NCBI RefSeq assembly: GCF_001890765.1 | Contig: NZ_KV878783.1 | Coordinates: forward strand, 4,120,771 to 4,184,770 | DNA: 64,000 nt | Direction of reading: 5' to 3' | Source of the DNA: Spirulina major PCC 6313 | GTDB taxonomy: Bacteria > Cyanobacteriota > Cyanobacteriia > Cyanobacteriales > Spirulinaceae | In this document: in pieces, positions 27,401 to 35,921 of the stretch | Position numbering within the stretch: position 1 is the first letter of the stretch | How the letters are laid out: every line of letters begins with the position of its first letter | Program-made: the position numbers and the translations under genes | Notes under the pieces: generated by a model | The model's input: the letters and a program-made list of their open reading frames with translations, nothing else | Told to the model about the DNA's origin: nothing | The model's database searches: none

Positions 27401-27871
27401 ATGACCGCGGCCCAAGATCTGCTCAACGCCGATCGCAGCACCCTGTGGCTCCTCGACCGCGATCGCCAAGAACTCTGGACAAAAATCACCTCGATCAACG
27501 GCACAACCCGCGAACTCCGCCTCAACCTCGGCGAAGGCTACGCGGGCTGGGTCGCCCAACATACCCTACCCGTCAATATTCCCTACGACCTCTACGATCA
27601 CCCCCAATCCGCCACCGCCAAAACCATCGATCGCTGCACCGGCTATCGCACCTGTAGCCTCCTCTGTCTGCCGGTGTGGAATCCCCAAGGCGAACTGATT
27701 GCCGTCACTCAACTCGTCAATAAAATTCGCCCCAACCTCCACAGGCAAGAACCCACCCCCCCCACGGCATCCCGGACTATCTCCACACCGGTTTTGATGC
27801 CCATGACCAACGCTATATGCAGGTGTTCAATCGACAGGTGGGCGTTATTTTGGACAATGCCGAACGCTTAA
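24455..27871 (+). CDS. AAA-like ATPase with four GAF domains (C-terminus frameshifted)
   Basis: 1,138 residues as encoded. The N-terminus (about 15-370) is an AAA_35-type domain: YTVGGPLQPNAPSYVVRPVD, P-loop-like FAPGQMGKTSLRLRV, and FIDDVERLG. Four GAF units follow at about 390-560, 580-745, 770-960 and 975-1130, with the repeated NADRSTLWLLD, GFAGQVAATGQPLNIPYDLY and YRTCSLLCLPVW. No output kinase or cyclase is attached. The last ~35 residues are out of frame: after an 8-C run (about 27756-27763) the other frame carries DYLHTGFDAHDQRYMQVF up to TAA 27906, matching the end of GAF unit 2. One more C would restore it. Confidence 0.85.
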   Translation: MLGSLMTMFSPLSPYLYTVGGPLQPNAPSYVVRPVDHELEMALKGEGCCGVFAPGQMGKTSLRLRVMDRLQREGYACVALELMKMGCEDSTSQQWYGGIMQQLVLRLGVEMSLGVWLRDRAFLSPVQQFSELLETLIFPTVQAPIVLFIDDVERLGTLQFSPNDFFAVLRGCWESGTIRVALFGDTLAPDGLDRAGRALLTQCGSRITPGGFALAATQPLWQGLREHVPDPEAMMALILDWTGGQPFLTQKLCALIVQAPQSPPADGQGAWLTQLITTQLLDPWASHDQPPHLRLICDRLLAPGPNLLPRLQGYQAVVTGQGEAVERSAVQQELQVLGLIRVESGRARVANRIYQAVFSAVWVQEAIATLQPDFINLVLEQEHQLLTVLKGQTGQDFEDLLGSILGTLILNLGEMLAADHVNLFFLNSETDELWSILTQTTVSHSTKIQLFAETATPERVMIYKKAVHVSRTTANDWGVIVANVQAQTALFRNELTLPLRDETGEIVAFIQVMNKLKVPSRPELPLVERIDLNGFTERDRDRLNTAAPALHRMLKRCQDCYSFTQRLHISEAIAEATRTVAHSSLNTQDIIRRVMAAAKRLMNADRSTLWLLDDRNDQLWTEIPFSDGSVHTIRIPVSQGFAGQVAATGQPLNIPYDLYDHPDSVIAQQTDQQTGYRTCSLLCLPVWSPDGELLGVTQLVNKRRPGAQEPYDARNWPAAPYAFQASFDRNSQQYLKIFNTQVGIALHNARQLEQMQRQAQPRSDNAVSQTLDLLNQVMDGNGFDDILDTTLRSITLRVGRALNADRTTIFLLDEDNQEFWSILAEADGTNDLEIRIPADQGIVGETARCRQILNIPYDFYDDPRSAIAQIQDRKNNYRTYTLVAVPLLNEQGNLIAVVQCLNKLQRFHDRTAPLAQRIDPAGFTTADISRFLDNTPLMRMILESFRAYHRTAKQQRIAAALMAATRSVSQGKLTIDGVIHQVMTAAQDLLNADRSTLWLLDRDRQELWTKITSINGTTRELRLNLGEGYAGWVAQHTLPVNIPYDLYDHPQSATAKTIDRCTGYRTCSLLCLPVWNPQGELIAVTQLVNKIRPNLHRQEPTPPTASRTISTPVLMPMTNAICRCSIDRWALFWTMPNA

Positions 27872-27906
27872 CCGCGCAGCGCGATCGCACCCCTCAACCG
27901 CGTTAA

Positions 27907-28243
27907 ACCCCACCGCTGCCCGCCACCTTGCCCCAATTATCAACATTTGTTAACTTAGCAAGGGAGGCCGATCCCGCCCCAATTGCCCCAAACTGCGATC
28001 GTCCCCGTCCAGAGAAACCCCATCCCCTCTCGCTCTGACTCTGCCTCTCATTGCTCCCCCGCGATGCGATCGCCCCCGTCACCCCCCGTCACCCCGCTTC
28101 ACCCCCCACCCCCCAGCCTCGCCGCGAATCCCGATCCCCACCTGGGGAAGATGCAAAATTAGCGCGTATAATCAAAACATCGTTCATTTATTGCTACAGT
28201 TCGTAGCAATCTGTAATGAATCGTGTTGACATTCCTGTAGGTC
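27907..28243. promoter_or_regulatory. rpaA upstream region with palindrome
   Basis: No gene. The first half is C-rich and carries a GCGATCGC-type site. The last 100 bp are AT-rich. A 7-5-7 palindrome TTGCTACagttcGTAGCAA lies at 28191-28209, 35 bp before rpaA, and could be an operator or leader hairpin. Confidence 0.5.
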
Positions 28244-28993
28244 ATGCCCCGAATATTGGTCATTGATGATGATCCCGCAATCTCAGAACTCGTCTCCATC
28301 AATCTGGAGATGGCTGGTTATGATGTCAATCTAGCCAGTGATGGCATCAAAGGCCAGGCCCTCGCAGTCCAACTCCAACCGGATTTGATCCTGCTTGACC
28401 TGATGCTTCCCAAAGTCGATGGCTTTACCATCTGTCAACGCCTACGACGGGATGCTCGCACCACCGATATCCCAGTTTTGATGTTGACAGCCCTCGATCA
28501 AACCCAAGATAAAGTCGGTGGCTTTAACGCTGGAGCCGATGACTATCTCACGAAACCCTTTGAGCTTGAAGAAATGTTGGCGCGAGTGCGGGCCTTATTG
28601 CGCCGCACTGATCGCATTCCCCAAGCCGCCAAGCATTCCGAAATTCTCAACTATGGCCCGTTAACCCTGATTCCGGAACGGTTTGAAGCCATTTGGTTTA
28701 ACAAAACCGTTAAACTCACCCATCTTGAATTTGAATTGCTTCACTGTCTGCTGCAACGCCACGGGCAAACCGTATCACCGAGCGAAATTCTCAAAGAAGT
28801 CTGGGGCTACGATCCCGATGACGACATTGAGACGATTCGGGTTCATATCCGGCATTTGCGCACCAAAATTGAACCTGATCCCCGGCATCCCTGCTACATC
28901 AAAACCGTTTATGGTGCGGGCTACTGTTTAGAATTGCCCAGTAGTGAAAACACAATCCCTGATCCCGACCCGGATTCTGCTGCAACGTCCTAG
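28244..28993 (+). CDS. rpaA: Circadian output response regulator RpaA
   Basis: 249 residues. The receiver ([20 protein letters not shown], phospho-acceptor in [35 protein letters not shown]) and the output domain ([58 protein letters not shown]) follow RpaA almost word for word. RpaA, phosphorylated by SasA, transmits KaiC timing to transcription and affects phycobilisome-PSI coupling. The GT4 gene starts 6 bp later. Confidence 0.95.
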   Translation: MPRILVIDDDPAISELVSINLEMAGYDVNLASDGIKGQALAVQLQPDLILLDLMLPKVDGFTICQRLRRDARTTDIPVLMLTALDQTQDKVGGFNAGADDYLTKPFELEEMLARVRALLRRTDRIPQAAKHSEILNYGPLTLIPERFEAIWFNKTVKLTHLEFELLHCLLQRHGQTVSPSEILKEVWGYDPDDDIETIRVHIRHLRTKIEPDPRHPCYIKTVYGAGYCLELPSSENTIPDPDPDSAATS

Positions 28994-28999
28994 GCTGTC

Positions 29000-30199
29000 A
29001 TGAGGCGTTATTACCTGTTCTATGTGCGCGAGACTCTACCGATGTCGGGGGCGTATCTCGTGCAGATGGTTCATCTTGCCAACGCGGCGGCGAATCTGGG
29101 CTATCGGGCGGTGTTAGTGTACCCACGCCCTACCCGGCGCGTTTGGCGTTGGGTGGCCGGATTTCACCCCCAAGGGGCGGCGGCGGATCTGCGGGCCTAT
29201 TATCAATTGCAAGCCGACTTACAAACGGCAGAGTTGGCTGTGCTAAGGGGGGGCGATCGCCTCCCCGGCCTCCTCGGCAAACTCACCAACCGCAGCACCG
29301 TCGTCTGTAAATACCATCTACCCCTGCATCTGCGCCAGCAGACGGGCTTGGTGCATAGTCGCGATTGGAATTTTGTCAAAGCCGCGATTCAGCAGGGCAT
29401 TCCCGCCATCTATGAGCGCGACCACTGCGAAACAAAACGCTACGAGCCGGAGATCGTCCAGAGTCCCCTCCTCCATGCCACGGTGACCGTGGCGACTCCG
29501 GTGCGAGACAATTTAATCGCCAATGGGATGCCCCCGGAGAAAATCCGCCAATTTCATAATGGGTTTAACCGGGGATTTTACGAACGACACCCCGACCAGG
29601 CGCAGGCGTGGCGCGATCGCCTCCTCACCGCCGATCAATCCCTCGTCGTCTATGCCGGTGCTCTCGAACCCTTCAAAGGCATTGATATCATCCTCGACAT
29701 TGCCCCCCAGTTTCCCGATGTTCAATTCGCCCTGGCCGGTGGCCCTCCCACCCAGATCGCCCATTACGAAGCCGAACTCAAAACCCGCCACCTCACTAAC
29801 GTCTCTCTCCTCGGCTACCTCAGCCACGATCGCCTCGCCCCCCTGCTCCAAGCCGCCGATATTCTGGTCTATCCCCACCACGCGGGCAACGCGGCCAACT
29901 TCACCTCCCCCATGAAACTCTTTGACTACATCGCCGCCGGGCGTAATATCATCTCCACCACCATCCCACCCCTGCGCGAATTCCAAACCTCCCCCTTAAT
30001 CACCGCTTGGGCCGAACCCGACAACCCCCAAGACTTCGCGCTCCAACTCCGCAAAACCCTAACGACCCAACCCGCCTGGACTCCCCAAGGCCTCTACCCC
30101 TGGAACGCGGTGCAGTCCTATTCCTGGGAAGCCCGCATCGAAAAGACCCTCCACGGCCTCGATCCCGCCTGTCTACAGGCTCTCCGGTCAGGGCAATGA
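29000..30199 (+). CDS. Family 4 glycosyltransferase
   Basis: 399 residues with a GT-B fold. The N-terminal Rossmann part opens with RRYYLFYVRETLPMSGAYLV. The C-terminal donor half has LVVYAGALEPFKGIDIILDI, ALAGGPPTQIAHYE, LLGYLSHDRLAPLLQAADIL and FTSPMKLFDYIAAGRNIIST (EX7E-like region). The acceptor is unknown. It is almost certainly cotranscribed with rpaA (6-bp gap), an odd pairing. Confidence 0.88.
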   Translation: MRRYYLFYVRETLPMSGAYLVQMVHLANAAANLGYRAVLVYPRPTRRVWRWVAGFHPQGAAADLRAYYQLQADLQTAELAVLRGGDRLPGLLGKLTNRSTVVCKYHLPLHLRQQTGLVHSRDWNFVKAAIQQGIPAIYERDHCETKRYEPEIVQSPLLHATVTVATPVRDNLIANGMPPEKIRQFHNGFNRGFYERHPDQAQAWRDRLLTADQSLVVYAGALEPFKGIDIILDIAPQFPDVQFALAGGPPTQIAHYEAELKTRHLTNVSLLGYLSHDRLAPLLQAADILVYPHHAGNAANFTSPMKLFDYIAAGRNIISTTIPPLREFQTSPLITAWAEPDNPQDFALQLRKTLTTQPAWTPQGLYPWNAVQSYSWEARIEKTLHGLDPACLQALRSGQ

Positions 30200-30290
30200 T
30201 GGGGTTTCCCTCCAGCCTCGCAAGGGTGGAGGGATTGGGGGCGATCGCCTAGAATCAAACCAGCCCATCTCTTAGGCTTGGAGAGATCCA

Positions 30291-30342
30291 ATGGTACAAA
30301 CACCCGCCACACCCGCCACCGAAATGTTACGACTAGAGTTAC
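30291..30342 (+). pseudogene. Start of a truncated small ORF at the copy-3 insertion site
   Basis: ATG 30291 opens MVQTPATPATEMLRLEL, resembling the first residues of cyanobacterial Uma2-type proteins. Rejoining across element copy 3 gives a stop after only three more codons, so the gene was already a stub before insertion. Confidence 0.35.
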
Positions 30343-31600
30343 GAATGTAAAGCGTAAAGCCCCCGTTTTCCAAACGGGGGATATAAGCGAAGGGCTGAAT
30401 TTATTCAGCCGTGATACCGAGGTATCATAGCAACCATGAAAACGCTCAAGTTCAAGCTCTACCAGCATAAGCGGAATAGATACCTCAAGCGGACAATCAA
30501 TGCCGCAGGGCGTATCTACAACCATTGTGTTGCCCTCCACAAACGGTACTACCGAATGTGGGGCAAGCACTTGAACTGCGCCCGACTACAAAAACACATC
30601 GCCAAGCTCCGTAAACGGAACCCCTGGTGGTTGCAGGTGGGTTCTCAAGCCGTACAGGATATCTGCCAACGAATTGAGAAAGCGTATCAACTGTTCTTCA
30701 AACACAACAAAAAAGGCGTTCGCCTGCCAAACTTTAAGAAAACCCGAAAATACAAATCCTTCACCCTCAAGCAAGCTGGGTACAAATTCCTCGGTGGCAA
30801 CCGGGTCAGGATTGGCAACAAAGTCTATCAATATTGGCACTCTCGCCCCATTGAGGGCAAGGTCAAGACCGTGACGATTAAACGAACTCCCTTGGGAGAA
30901 CTGTTCATGATTGTCACGGTAGATACCCTGTCAGAACCCCAAGTCAAAACCGAGACAGGTAACATTGCTGGTTTTGATTTTGGACTTAAGACCTTCTTGA
31001 CCTGTTCTGAGGGATTCAAGATTGATGCCCCCTTGTTCTTCAAGCAGTCACTTAACTCGGTTCGCAAAGCGAGTCGAGAGTTGTCCCGTAAGCAAAAGGG
31101 TTCAGCCCATCGGGAACGTGCCCGATTGAACTTAGCCCGCAAGCATGAAGATATTGCCCATCGACGGCGGGACTGGTTCTGGAAGTTGGCTCACCGCCTG
31201 ACGAATCAGTTTGATGTGCTGTGTTTTGAAACCTTGAACCTCAAGGCGATGCAGCGGCTCTGGGGGCGTAAGGTGAGTGATTTGGCGTTTCGGGAGTTTC
31301 TGCAAATCCTGGAGTGGGTGGCGACGAAGAAGGGGAAGCGGGTGGTCTATGTTGACCGCTGGTTCCCTTCGAGCAAGACCTGTTCAAGTTGTGGTCATAT
31401 TTTGGAGCATCTGGATTTAGAGACTCGCCATTGGCGGTGTCCCAGTTGCTCGACAGAGAATGACCGGGATGAGAATGCGGCGATGAATATTAAAGTGGCT
31501 GGGGCTTCAGCCATTGGGTTAGGTGATGTCAGACAGGCGTTGCCTGCTATTGCTGTTTGATCCCAGAATCCCCCGTTTTCTAAACGGGGGAGTAAGTCAA
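30343..31600 (+). mobile_element. IS608-like TnpB-only element, copy 3
   Basis: 1,258 bp between TTAC (30339-30342) and TCAA (31597-31600), with both terminal hairpins intact. The TCAA tip supplies the stop codon of the neighbouring minus-strand DUF1232 gene. Confidence 0.93.
30436..31560 (+). CDS. tnpB: TnpB, RNA-guided nuclease of IS200/IS605 element (copy 3)
   Basis: 374 residues with all RuvC acids and the CSSCG/CPSC zinc finger. It differs from copy 1 at scattered positions, most clearly HNKKGVRLPNF in place of HKDRSVRPPNF at about 90-100, a variant shared with copy 2 but not copy 4. Confidence 0.95.
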   Translation: MKTLKFKLYQHKRNRYLKRTINAAGRIYNHCVALHKRYYRMWGKHLNCARLQKHIAKLRKRNPWWLQVGSQAVQDICQRIEKAYQLFFKHNKKGVRLPNFKKTRKYKSFTLKQAGYKFLGGNRVRIGNKVYQYWHSRPIEGKVKTVTIKRTPLGELFMIVTVDTLSEPQVKTETGNIAGFDFGLKTFLTCSEGFKIDAPLFFKQSLNSVRKASRELSRKQKGSAHRERARLNLARKHEDIAHRRRDWFWKLAHRLTNQFDVLCFETLNLKAMQRLWGRKVSDLAFREFLQILEWVATKKGKRVVYVDRWFPSSKTCSSCGHILEHLDLETRHWRCPSCSTENDRDENAAMNIKVAGASAIGLGDVRQALPAIAV

Positions 31601-31899
31601 TCCTCCACTGAGACCGCATCCACATCAACGGTGGCGGTGCTGCCAATGCCATCATCGGGGGTAACACCTTCACTCTGTCGCGCTTTAGCGAAGTCGAGCA
31701 CCATTTGGGAAACTTCGCTAATTAACAGGGTCAAAATCGCGATGTCATCGATTTGCCCCACAATCGGGATCAGGTCAGGGGCGATGTCTAAGGGGCTGAC
31801 GAGGTAAGCCAAACTGCCGAGAATAATCCACCACCGATATTTAGGGTTGCGGAGGGTGGTGCGATACCAGTTGTAGAGGGCTTGGGGTGACATGCTCAT
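31597..31899 (-). CDS. DUF1232 membrane protein
   Basis: 100 residues. The DUF1232 core is LYNWYRTTLRNPKYRWWIIL, then GSLAYLVSPLDIAPDLIPIVGQIDD, a short membrane helix with the conserved SPIDLIPD-like motif; ILTLLISEVSQMVLDFAKAR follows. The stop TGA (31597-31599) lies in the tip of element copy 3. The empty site reads GAG-TAA, so insertion only changed the last residue from Glu to Asp. Function unknown. Confidence 0.85.
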   Translation of the reverse strand: MSMSPQALYNWYRTTLRNPKYRWWIILGSLAYLVSPLDIAPDLIPIVGQIDDIAILTLLISEVSQMVLDFAKARQSEGVTPDDGIGSTATVDVDAVSVED

Positions 31900-32027
31900 A
31901 GGTTTAGCGGGTTCAGGGCGTTAATCGTTTGGTTCCATTGTGACAAATTGGCGATCGCAACGGGGAACGGCATTTTCTTGCATCTGACGGCGGATTTCCA
32001 CACCCGATCCCATCGGGAAGGTTGGGG

Positions 32028-32468
32028 CTAGGGGGCGATCGCAGGATTAACGGGGGCGGAATCAATGGGGGCGGGTTGAGTGGCGATCGCTAACTGCACC
32101 CCCCCCAACTGCCGCAATTGATCCATCACCGCGACAACATCCCCGTGGGGAACTACCCGATCCGCATTCAACAACACCACCAAAGGCTGCTCCGGGGTTT
32201 GCATCCCCTCCAAGGCGGTGATGATCTGCGGTAGGGGGGTGGGGGTTTGATTGAAAAAAATCTGACCATCGGCCCGCAGCGTCACCGTCACTGGCGGCAC
32301 GGGCTGGGCTTCGGAGGTGGCCGCTGGGGGGAGATTGACGGGCATTCCGGTTAAGCGCACCAACTGCACCGCCGCGAGAATCACAAAGGCCAAAATCACA
32401 AAAATCACATCAATCATCGAGATGAGATTGATGCTTAACGGGGTGTCAGGGTCATCAGGCAGACGCAT
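32028..32468 (-). CDS. ExbD/TolR family biopolymer transport protein
   Basis: 146 residues from ATG 32468 (MRLPDDPDTPLSINLISMID); an in-frame ATG at 32519 is less likely. A single helix VIFVILAFVILAAVQLV carries the conserved Asp (MIDVIFV) that takes part in proton coupling with ExbB. The periplasmic part has VTLRADGQIFFNQTPTPL and VVLLNADRVVPHGDVVAVMD. No exbB or tonB lies beside it. Confidence 0.85.
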   Translation of the reverse strand: MRLPDDPDTPLSINLISMIDVIFVILAFVILAAVQLVRLTGMPVNLPPAATSEAQPVPPVTVTLRADGQIFFNQTPTPLPQIITALEGMQTPEQPLVVLLNADRVVPHGDVVAVMDQLRQLGGVQLAIATQPAPIDSAPVNPAIAP

Positions 32469-32731
32469 ACTTGGGAATAGATCAGGACTATGGTTCCATC
32501 TTAGAATGTCCAAATTCATCTCACCGTAAAGCCAATCGACTCGAACGGAAGTCTTCTTGTGACAGTTAAGCCAGGACTGCGCAGTGATCCCATGTTTGCG
32601 TTGCCCTCCTTTCCCAGCGCCCCCAGTAGGGCGATGGGGATGAAGATGTCAAGGTCGCAAAGCCACGATCTTCACCCAATGCGAGTAGAATCATTAAGAC
32701 TCCAGACACTGAATTTTTAACACATTCAAAC

Positions 32732-34402
32732 ATGACACAACGCTCCTTCCCGCTATCCCGATTTTGGCGAGCTTGCGGACAATTTGTAGGTTTATTTTTA
32801 CTCTGTGCCGTCTTGGTGGTGGGCTGCAATCCTGCTTCCTCGGACAGGGCGAGCGATGCCCCCAGCGATACGGCCGCTAGCACCACACCGAGCGATCGCA
32901 TCATCTACGGCACGACCCTAAAACCCCGCACCATCGACCCCGCCGACAGCTATGAAATGGCCGGGATCGAAATTATTTATAACCTTAGCGATACCCTCTA
33001 TACCTACCAACCGGGAACCACCGAACTCGAACCCAGTTTAGCCACGGCCATGCCAACGATTAGCGACGATGGCCTCACCTACATCATCCCCCTGCGGGAA
33101 GGGGTCACCTTCCACGACGGCACACCCTTTAATGCCGAAGCGATGAAATTTTCCCTCGATCGCTTCATCGGCAACGGCGGCAAACCGGCGTTTCTCCTGG
33201 CTGACGTAGTGGAAACCGTGGAGGCATCCGGTGACTACGAACTAACTATCACCCTCAAACAACCCTTTGCGGCGTTCCCCGCCCTCCTAGGCTTTGCCGG
33301 AACTTGCGCCATTTCTCCCGATGCCTACACCATCGGCGAAGGGGAATTCAACCCCGATACCTTTGTCGGCACTGGCCCCTACAGCCTGACGGAATTCACC
33401 AGCGACACGATTCGCATGGATGCTAACCCGGACTATTGGGGTGATGCACCCGCCAATGAAGGGGTTGATATTCAAATCTATGGCGACAACTCCGCCAACC
33501 TCTTTAATGCCTTCACTACGGGCGCGGTGGATGTGGCCTATCAATCCCTCGATCCGGAACAAATTACGACGCTCCAAGAGGGCGGTGATCAAGAGGACTG
33601 GCAGGTGATTGAAGCCCCTGGTACGGCGGTGAATTTCATGGTGCTTAACGTGAATCAAGAACCCCTCGATCAAGTGGAAGTGCGACAAGCGATCGCTTCC
33701 CTGGTTGATCGGGCCTTGATCAATGAGCGCGTCTTCCAAGGTCAAGCCGAACCCCTCTACAGCCTCATCCCCACCGCTTTTGAGAACTATTACGAACCCA
33801 CCCTCCAAGCCGCCTACGGTGATGCCGACAGCGAAGCCGCGATGGAACTGCTCACCGAAGCTGGGTTTTCCGCAGCCAACCCGGCGGTGATCCCCCTCTG
33901 GTTCCCCACCGCTTCCACCACACGTTCCCTCGTGGCGCAAACCCTCCAAGCTCTCGCGGAGCAGCAGCTAGAGGGCATCCTTCAGTTTGAACCCAACACC
34001 GTCGATGGGGCCTCATTCTTCAAAAACATCAAAGAAGGCATCTACCCCGCCGCCCTCGTCAACTGGTATCCGGACTTTCTCGACCCGGACAACTACATCC
34101 ACCCCTTCCTCAGTTGCTCCCAAGGCAGCGAGGCCGCTGGCTGTTCGGAAGGGGGCGCACAAAGTCAAGGCTCGTTCTATTACAACAAGGAAATGAACGA
34201 CTTGATCAATGCCCAACGGGAGGAGAGCGACCCCACTCAACGGCAGGAAATCATCAGCCAAATTCAAACCAAGCTGGCCGAAGATCTCCCCTACATCCCT
34301 CTTTGGCAAACCAAGGAATATGTTTTTGCCCGCAATGAGGTGAGCCGCCTTGAAATGAACCCCAGTCAAACGATTCCGTTCTGGGTGGTAGAAAAGTCTT
34401 AG
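32732..34402 (+). CDS. ABC transporter substrate-binding lipoprotein (peptide/nickel type)
   Basis: 556 residues. The lipobox LLCAVLVVGC (Cys at about 30) is followed by a Ser/Thr-rich linker and an SBP_bac_5 fold: IIYGTTLKPRTIDPADSYEM, YIIPLREGVTFHDGTPFNAE, FVGTGPYSLTEF, RMDANPDYWGDAPANEGVDI and EVRQAIASLVDRALINERVF. This family binds oligopeptides, dipeptides or metal chelates outside the inner membrane. No permease or ATPase genes are adjacent, so the permease is elsewhere. Confidence 0.92.
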   Translation: MTQRSFPLSRFWRACGQFVGLFLLCAVLVVGCNPASSDRASDAPSDTAASTTPSDRIIYGTTLKPRTIDPADSYEMAGIEIIYNLSDTLYTYQPGTTELEPSLATAMPTISDDGLTYIIPLREGVTFHDGTPFNAEAMKFSLDRFIGNGGKPAFLLADVVETVEASGDYELTITLKQPFAAFPALLGFAGTCAISPDAYTIGEGEFNPDTFVGTGPYSLTEFTSDTIRMDANPDYWGDAPANEGVDIQIYGDNSANLFNAFTTGAVDVAYQSLDPEQITTLQEGGDQEDWQVIEAPGTAVNFMVLNVNQEPLDQVEVRQAIASLVDRALINERVFQGQAEPLYSLIPTAFENYYEPTLQAAYGDADSEAAMELLTEAGFSAANPAVIPLWFPTASTTRSLVAQTLQALAEQQLEGILQFEPNTVDGASFFKNIKEGIYPAALVNWYPDFLDPDNYIHPFLSCSQGSEAAGCSEGGAQSQGSFYYNKEMNDLINAQREESDPTQRQEIISQIQTKLAEDLPYIPLWQTKEYVFARNEVSRLEMNPSQTIPFWVVEKS

Positions 34403-34437
34403 AGTCTGACTCAACCCCATAAAAATACTGCGTCTTG

Positions 34438-34475
34438 CAGAAAGAAGAGGCTGATCGATCAGCCTCTTCTTTCTG
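34438..34475 (+). terminator. Perfect palindromic terminator after the binding-protein gene
   Basis: A 38-bp perfect palindrome centred on GATCGATC has arms with AGAAAGAAGAGGCTGATC. It lies 36 bp after the stop and could form an 18-19-bp stem. Its T-rich side (CTTCTTTCTG) is weak as a U-tract. Confidence 0.7.
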
Positions 34476-34562
34476 TATCTGGAGTGACTCATCAATGCTA
34501 CTGCCTATACACAACCGTCCAATGTTGACCTAGCCTGCGCTTGATCCTCCCTCTCCGTCAGG

Positions 34563-34676
34563 GCTAGAGGTTTGCAAGTGAGCTAGAGGTTTGCAAGTGA
34601 GCTAGAGGTTTGCAAGCGAGCTAGAGGTTTGCAAGCGAGCTAGAGGTTTGCAAGCGAGCTAGAGGTTTGCAAGCGA
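34563..34676. repeat. Six 19-bp tandem repeats
   Basis: Six head-to-tail copies of GCTAGAGGTTTGCAAGTGA / GCTAGAGGTTTGCAAGCGA occur without spacers. The first two have TGA and the rest CGA, and a partial seventh reads GCTAGAAGCTCGCACTAC. The unit resembles the scattered intergenic repeat near 41100-41225 (AGCTCGC, GAGCCAGAGGCTCACAC). The region around it (34476-34876) has no gene. Confidence 0.9.
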
Positions 34677-34876
34677 GCTAGAAGCTCGCACTACAGAGGC
34701 TTCTAGGAAGGGGACTGTGGGCCTTTGGCTTACGCATACTGGTTCCAGACTCGCAACGTGGCTGATGTGTCGGCAGTGGTATTGATGGGGGGTGAAAAAT
34801 TAATCGATTCTGATCAGTGGAGTGAGATTCTGAGCCGATCGCTTGTCTTGGCTTGAGCTTGAAAATGTTAGGAAAA

Positions 34877-34947
34877 AGCGGGTGAGGGGAATCGAACCCC
34901 TATCATTAGCTTGGAAGGCTAAGGTTTTACCACTAAACTACACCCGC
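34877..34947 (-). tRNA. tRNA-Gly (anticodon UCC)
   Basis: On the minus strand the acceptor arm GCGGGTG pairs with CACCCGC. The anticodon arm is TTAGC-CTTCCAA-GCTAA, giving anticodon TCC (Gly GGA/GGG). The T arm is GGGG-TTCGATT-CCCC, and base 73 is T. The CCA end is not encoded. Confidence 0.95.
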
Positions 34948-34994
34948 GAATGTGCAGCCCTCCCATGATAGCGAGTTGGTTTGGAAATGTCAAA

Positions 34995-35921
34995 ATGAAT
35001 CAGGGGTTACGGTGCAGGGTGCAGCCCTATACGATCGCATTTCGGCGACCACTGTCAACGGCGCACGGGATATGGCGACAGCGAGAGGGGGCGATTTTGC
35101 AACTTTGGGATGGGGGCGATCGCACGGGTCAGGGGGAAATCGCGCCGATTCCGTGGTTTGGGTCGGAAACGTTAGCAGAGGCGATCGCCTTTTTTAACCA
35201 CCTTGGCCCCACCTGCACCCCGGCACAACTGACGCAGATTCCCGACCACCTGCCCGCCTGCCAATTCGCCGCCGCTTCAGCCCTCTTTGCCCTTCACCAT
35301 CAACCGGATGCGATCGCCCTCCAACCCGCTCAAATTGCCTACCTGTTACCGACGGGACAGGCTGCCATGGGTGCGATCGCAACAGTGCCAGCAGGGACAC
35401 AGACGGTGAAATGGAAAATTGGGGTGGCGACCGTGGCGGAGGAATTGGGCTGGTGGCGGGAACTGTGCGATCGCCTCCCGCCGGGGATCATGATCCGGTT
35501 GGATGCCAACGGGAGTTTAAGCGAGGCGGCGTTGGGGGCGTGGCTTGACGGGGTGGGTGCGTCGGCGCGGGTGGAATTGATCGAGCAACCGTTACCGCCG
35601 GATCAGGTGGATGTGCTGTTGCGATGGCAGGCGCGATCGCCGCTGCCCTTGGCGTTGGATGAGGCGGTGGCGACGGTGGGGCAGTTGGCGCAGTGGGTGC
35701 GGTGGGGTTGGCGGGGGATCTATGTGGTGAAGGTGGCGATCGCGGGTGATCCGTGGCAATTACAGGCATTATGTCAGGCTCATCAGCTTGATGTGATTGC
35801 ATCATCAGTGTTTGAAACGGCGATCGGTCGCCAAAATGCGCTTCAATGGGCGATGACGATTCATAACCCGGCGCGGGCGTTGGGATTTGGGACGGCAGGA
35901 TGGTTATGGGAAACGGGTTAG
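34995..35921 (+). CDS. menC: o-Succinylbenzoate synthase
   Basis: 308 residues from ATG 34995 (MNQGLRCRVQPYTIAFRRPL); an in-frame ATG at 34950 nearly abuts the tRNA. This enolase-superfamily enzyme dehydrates SHCHC to o-succinylbenzoate in phylloquinone synthesis. Catalytic features are KWKIG (general acid/base Lys), metal ligands in IRLDANG, LIEQPLP and LALDEAV, and the second Lys in YVVKVA. menE overlaps its 3' end by 22 bp. Phylloquinone serves PSI as A1. Confidence 0.93.
   Translation: MNQGLRCRVQPYTIAFRRPLSTAHGIWRQREGAILQLWDGGDRTGQGEIAPIPWFGSETLAEAIAFFNHLGPTCTPAQLTQIPDHLPACQFAAASALFALHHQPDAIALQPAQIAYLLPTGQAAMGAIATVPAGTQTVKWKIGVATVAEELGWWRELCDRLPPGIMIRLDANGSLSEAALGAWLDGVGASARVELIEQPLPPDQVDVLLRWQARSPLPLALDEAVATVGQLAQWVRWGWRGIYVVKVAIAGDPWQLQALCQAHQLDVIASSVFETAIGRQNALQWAMTIHNPARALGFGTAGWLWETG

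Noticed and set aside
34563-34676. CRISPR-like array
   Set aside because: The units are contiguous 19-mers with no spacers, and no cas genes are in the window.
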